NCBI GenBank assembly: GCA_964404765.1
Contig: CAYOLL010000139.1
Location: forward strand, 1-16,239
Source: CAYOLL01 sp964404765 [NCBI: uncultured Gemmatimonadota bacterium]
GTDB lineage: Bacteria; 4572-55
Length of the DNA stretch: 16,239 nucleotides
Reading direction: 5' to 3'
Every line of letters begins with the position of its first letter. Position 1 is the stretch's first letter. The translations under genes were made by a program, and so were the position numbers. This document shows, one piece after another, positions 14,183-16,239 of the stretch. The notes beneath the pieces are model-generated. The model saw only the letters and a list, made by a program, of their open reading frames with translations, was not told the DNA's origin and ran no database searches.

Positions 14183-14211
14183 AAATTACCGTCAAATCTT
14201 CCGCTTGTCAA
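14183..14211 (-). promoter_or_regulatory. Promoter candidate for pepA
   Basis: On the - strand, TTGACA (14206-14211) and TAATTT (14183-14188) are separated by 17 nt, with pepA starting 97 nt downstream of the -10. The -35 is perfect and the -10 is weak. The 394-bp gap between pepA and the DAHP synthase gene is non-coding and contains this promoter, two palindromes and the opposing promoter at 14401-14428. Confidence 0.5.
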
Positions 14212-14281
14212 CCCGCTTTTGTGCGCTAAATGAAAAAGCCCGTCAGTGAAAGCAACCCGCGGCTTTGTGGCGAAACCTTAC

Positions 14282-14375
14282 GAGTACTACTCCGTTCCAA
14301 GCGGCAAATCCGGCATGCTGTCATTCAGTAAACATTACAGCGTGCCTTAACTTAATGCTATTGAGTATGTACTCA
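14282..14375. promoter_or_regulatory. Pair of palindromes with half-site GAGTA, possible operators
   Basis: Two short palindromes have the same half-site: GAGTA-C-TACTC at 14282-14292 and TGAGTA-TG-TACTCA at 14362-14375. Their centres are about 81 bp apart and both lie between the divergent promoters, the second 25 bp upstream of the -35 of the DAHP synthase promoter. They could bind a dimeric regulator of aromatic amino acid synthesis or of pepA. The different central spacing (1 and 2 bp) weakens the case. Confidence 0.35.
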
Positions 14376-14400
14376 GGTATTGCTTTAAACTTTAAACAAG

Positions 14401-14428
14401 TTGCAAATTTATTTATTTTGGTTATAAT
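14401..14428 (+). promoter_or_regulatory. Promoter of the DAHP synthase/chorismate mutase gene
   Basis: ttgcaa (14401-14406) and a perfect tataat (14423-14428) are 16 nt apart in an A+T-rich stretch. Transcription would start near 14435, giving a leader of about 46 nt with aaagga at 14465-14470 before the ATG at 14481. This supports rejecting longer upstream starts for that gene. Confidence 0.65.
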
Positions 14429-14480
14429 TGTTATGAAATTAACCATTGGCGCTCTTCAAAAGTTAAAGGATTATATTTGT

Positions 14481-15596
14481 ATGGAGAACAACCTAAAACT
14501 TAAGCGATTGGCCGATTGGGGCATGTTTACCAAAACACCGGTAATTATTTCCGGGCCTTGCAGCGCCGAAACCGAGCATCAAACCATGGAAACAGCGCGG
14601 CAGGTGGCAAAGCAAAATGTCCAGGTGATTCGCGCCGGCATCTGGAAACCGCGCACCCGGCCTAATATGTTTGAAGGTGTCGGCACGATTGGCCTGGAAT
14701 GGCTGCGGGCGGCCAAAGCGGAAACCGGTTTGCCGGTCACAGTAGAGGTCGCCAATGTCAAACATGTTTATGAAGCGCTCAAGTTTGGGGTAGACATTTT
14801 GTGGATCGGCGCGCGCACGACGGTCAACCCATTCTCAGTGCAGGAAATTGCCGATGCCTTGGTGGGTGTCAACGTACCGGTGTTAGTCAAAAACCCCATT
14901 AACCCGGACTTGGACTTGTGGATCGGCGCTATTGAGCGTATTCATCAAGCCGGCATTGATCGTATCGGTGCGGTGCACCGCGGCTTTAGCAGTTTCAAAA
15001 AAACAAAATATCGTAATCCGCCGAGTTGGGAAATCCCCATCGAACTCAAGCGGCGCATCCCCGAAATTCCGCTATTTTGCGATCCGAGCCATATCTGCGG
15101 CGATCGCAAACTGTTGCGCCCCATTGCCCAAAAAGCGATGGATTTGGAATTTGACGGCCTGATGATCGAGTCGCACATCAATCCGGATAAAGCCTGGAGC
15201 GACGCCAAGCAGCAGATCACTCCGGAAGACCTGGGCAAGCTGCTAAGTCAATTGGTGTTCCGGCATGTGGCGCTGCGTGACGCCGAATCGGAATTGGCCG
15301 AGTTACGCCGTCAAATCGACCATTTTGACAATCAGGTGATCGAAGTTTTAGCCGGTCGGATGAATGTGGTGCGCGAAATTGCCCGGGTTAAAAAAGACAA
15401 CAACATTACCATCCTCCAGACCAAACGCTGGGATGACATCATCAAAACACGGCTAAAAAAAGGCGCCGACCTGAAATTGACGGAAGATTTTGTTAAAGAT
15501 TTATTGGGGCTGATTCATCGCGAGGCCATTCACATCCAGACCCATGTGCTTAATGCGGACCTGGGCGCAGATTTGCCGGGCGCAAAGGAAGATTAA
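14481..15596 (+). CDS. Bifunctional 3-deoxy-7-phosphoheptulonate synthase / chorismate mutase type II
   Basis: The 371-residue protein joins two shikimate-pathway steps. Residues about 15-260 are a class I-beta (KDO8P-synthase-like) DAHP synthase that condenses phosphoenolpyruvate with erythrose 4-phosphate: SGPCSAE at 24-30, RAGIWKPRTRP at 51-61, GARTT at 110-114, KNP at 137-139, DPSH at 201-204 and IESH at 229-232. Residues about 265-355 are an all-helical AroQ-type chorismate mutase (ELRRQID, R..VV.EIARVK, F...L..IHREAI) that makes prephenate. This order of domains is the one seen in Bacteroidota-like bacteria, where the mutase part also gives feedback control. There is no N-terminal ferredoxin-like domain. 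The ATG at 14481 fits the ribosome site and the promoter; the same frame is open back to 14265, which is judged fortuitous. No other aro, tyr or phe gene is in the window. Confidence 0.94.
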   Translation: MENNLKLKRLADWGMFTKTPVIISGPCSAETEHQTMETARQVAKQNVQVIRAGIWKPRTRPNMFEGVGTIGLEWLRAAKAETGLPVTVEVANVKHVYEALKFGVDILWIGARTTVNPFSVQEIADALVGVNVPVLVKNPINPDLDLWIGAIERIHQAGIDRIGAVHRGFSSFKKTKYRNPPSWEIPIELKRRIPEIPLFCDPSHICGDRKLLRPIAQKAMDLEFDGLMIESHINPDKAWSDAKQQITPEDLGKLLSQLVFRHVALRDAESELAELRRQIDHFDNQVIEVLAGRMNVVREIARVKKDNNITILQTKRWDDIIKTRLKKGADLKLTEDFVKDLLGLIHREAIHIQTHVLNADLGADLPGAKED

Positions 15597-15619
15597 ATAT
15601 TTCCATCCCAACCAAACCG

Positions 15620-15704
15620 CCAAAATCGGTAGCGAGCCTGATTGTGACGTCCAATAAAGCCTCTGAGTTCTTCCAAGATCCAATCATCGCTACAGCGATT
15701 TTGG
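15620..15704 (+). other. Imperfect long inverted repeat downstream of the DAHP synthase gene
   Basis: Positions 15620-15643 (ccaaaatcg-gtagcga-...tgatt) pair with 15682-15704 (aatcat-cgctac-agcgattttgg) apart from small bulges, enclosing a ~38-nt loop. It begins 24 nt after the stop codon. It may be a structured 3' UTR, a decayed palindromic repeat, or part of a tandem termination region with the hairpin at 15733. The rest of the 212-bp gap holds no gene I can support. Confidence 0.45.
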
Positions 15705-15732
15705 ACCGGTTGCCTCATCATGGCGCGATCAT

Positions 15733-15764
15733 CCATTCAAAGTATATTTGGAATGGCTTTTTGT
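15733..15764 (+). terminator. Intrinsic terminator before the patatin-like gene
   Basis: The stem ccattc (15733-15738) with gaatgg (15751-15756), extendable by aaa/ttt across a bulge, is followed by ctttttgttt. It lies 137 nt after the DAHP synthase stop and 45 nt before the next start, so it most likely ends the upstream transcript. Confidence 0.55.
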
Positions 15765-15808
15765 TTCATCTATGTTCAATATCCTGAATCAAAAAAAAGG
15801 AGCGTGGC

Positions 15809-16239
15809 GTGAGTTACCATTTTCGCAATCTGATATTTGAAGGCGGCGGCGTTAAAGGAATTGCCTATGTTGGCGCTATCGAAGAGCTTAGCCGATTGGG
15901 CATTTTACCGCAAATTACGCGCGTAGGCGGCACATCCGCCGGCGCCATTAATGCCGTTTTGGCGGCGCTAAACTGTAGTCCCGAGGAAATACGCCAAATT
16001 CTATGGGAGTTAAACTTCAACAGCTTTTTGGACGATTCGTGGGGAATGATGCGCGATTCCAAACGTCTGCTTAAGTCGTATGGTTGGTACAAAGGCGATT
16101 TTTTTCGAGATTGGATAGGCAAAATTATCCGCGATAAAACGGGCAGCGCCGATACAACTTTCGAAGAGATTGAGGCGCTTAAGCTTAAGGAAAAGCAGCA
16201 TTTTCGTTCTCTCTTTGTGATTGGCACAAACTTGTCTAC
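15809..16239 (+). CDS. Patatin-like phospholipase, 5' part (runs off the window)
   Basis: The frame is open from a GTG at 15809 to the end of the window (143 codons). aaggag at 15797-15802 stands 6 nt upstream and no ATG fits. The N-terminus has the patatin hallmarks: IFEGGGVKGIAYVGAIEEL (residues 9-27; the GGG.KG oxyanion loop at 12-17) and GGTSAGAINAVLAAL (40-54), where Ser43 in GTSAG is the nucleophile. Patatin-like enzymes are Ser-Asp dyad lipid acyl hydrolases; the Asp-Gly motif that completes the dyad lies beyond the window. There is no signal peptide or membrane segment in the visible part. Related enzymes range from housekeeping lipases to secreted toxins and defence effectors (including those next to CBASS cyclases), and the missing downstream context prevents a choice. 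Confidence 0.88.
   Translation, partial: MSYHFRNLIFEGGGVKGIAYVGAIEELSRLGILPQITRVGGTSAGAINAVLAALNCSPEEIRQILWELNFNSFLDDSWGMMRDSKRLLKSYGWYKGDFFRDWIGKIIRDKTGSADTTFEEIEALKLKEKQHFRSLFVIGTNLS

Noticed and set aside
14265-14480. 72-codon upstream extension of the DAHP synthase gene with a hydrophobic stretch
   Set aside because: The open frame crosses a good promoter (perfect tataat at 14423) and two palindromes; the protein matches the family only from residue 1 at 14481.

Overview
The window reads as chromosomal DNA of a Gram-negative (diderm) bacterium of roughly balanced base composition. Diderm envelope genes (a secreted beta-barrel candidate and an OmpA-type lipoprotein whose C-terminus has the Cys...Cys insert before NRRVE that is common in Bacteroidota-like lineages) and a DAHP synthase fused to a type II chorismate mutase point to the FCB superphylum or a neighbouring candidate phylum (KSB1/Calditrichota-like). 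That placement is inference; no rRNA or tRNA gene is present to settle it.

Region 1 (1-6117, + strand) is accessory-looking. It carries two full paralogues (155-1657 and 3635-5290) and one truncated remnant (2427-2579) of a protein family that I cannot name. They share a ~135-residue N-terminal module with no signal peptide, followed by one transmembrane helix and then completely different C-terminal parts: a Pro-rich, charged helical tail in the first and two cadherin/Ig-like repeats plus a beta-rich domain in the second. Interleaved are a small AT-richer beta-barrel gene (1712-2410), an Rpn/PD-(D/E)XK-type nuclease gene (2607-3476) directly behind the truncated paralogue, and an OmpA-like lipoprotein gene (5374-6117). 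Palindromic dispersed repeats sit upstream of the first paralogue and, in frame, inside the second. This block is the best candidate in the window for something undescribed.

Region 2 (6118-8820, + strand) has two metabolic genes: a glutaryl-CoA-dehydrogenase-like acyl-CoA dehydrogenase behind a promoter/terminator-hairpin leader, and a YbdK/GCS2-type carboxylate-amine ligase closed by a strong intrinsic terminator.

Region 3 (8821-14086, - strand) reads right to left: leucyl aminopeptidase pepA, a Uma2-family nuclease-fold protein, an HD-GYP protein overlapping the Uma2 gene by 4 nt, and nrnA 36 nt further on. The last two could form a two-step c-di-GMP to pGpG to GMP route.

Region 4 (14087-16239, + strand) begins with a 394-bp divergent promoter region containing two palindromes with the same half-site. 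It is followed by the bifunctional DAHP synthase/chorismate mutase gene, a 212-bp gap with an imperfect inverted repeat and a terminator, and the first 143 codons of a patatin-like phospholipase gene that runs off the window. I saw no CRISPR array, tRNA, rRNA or complete insertion sequence.
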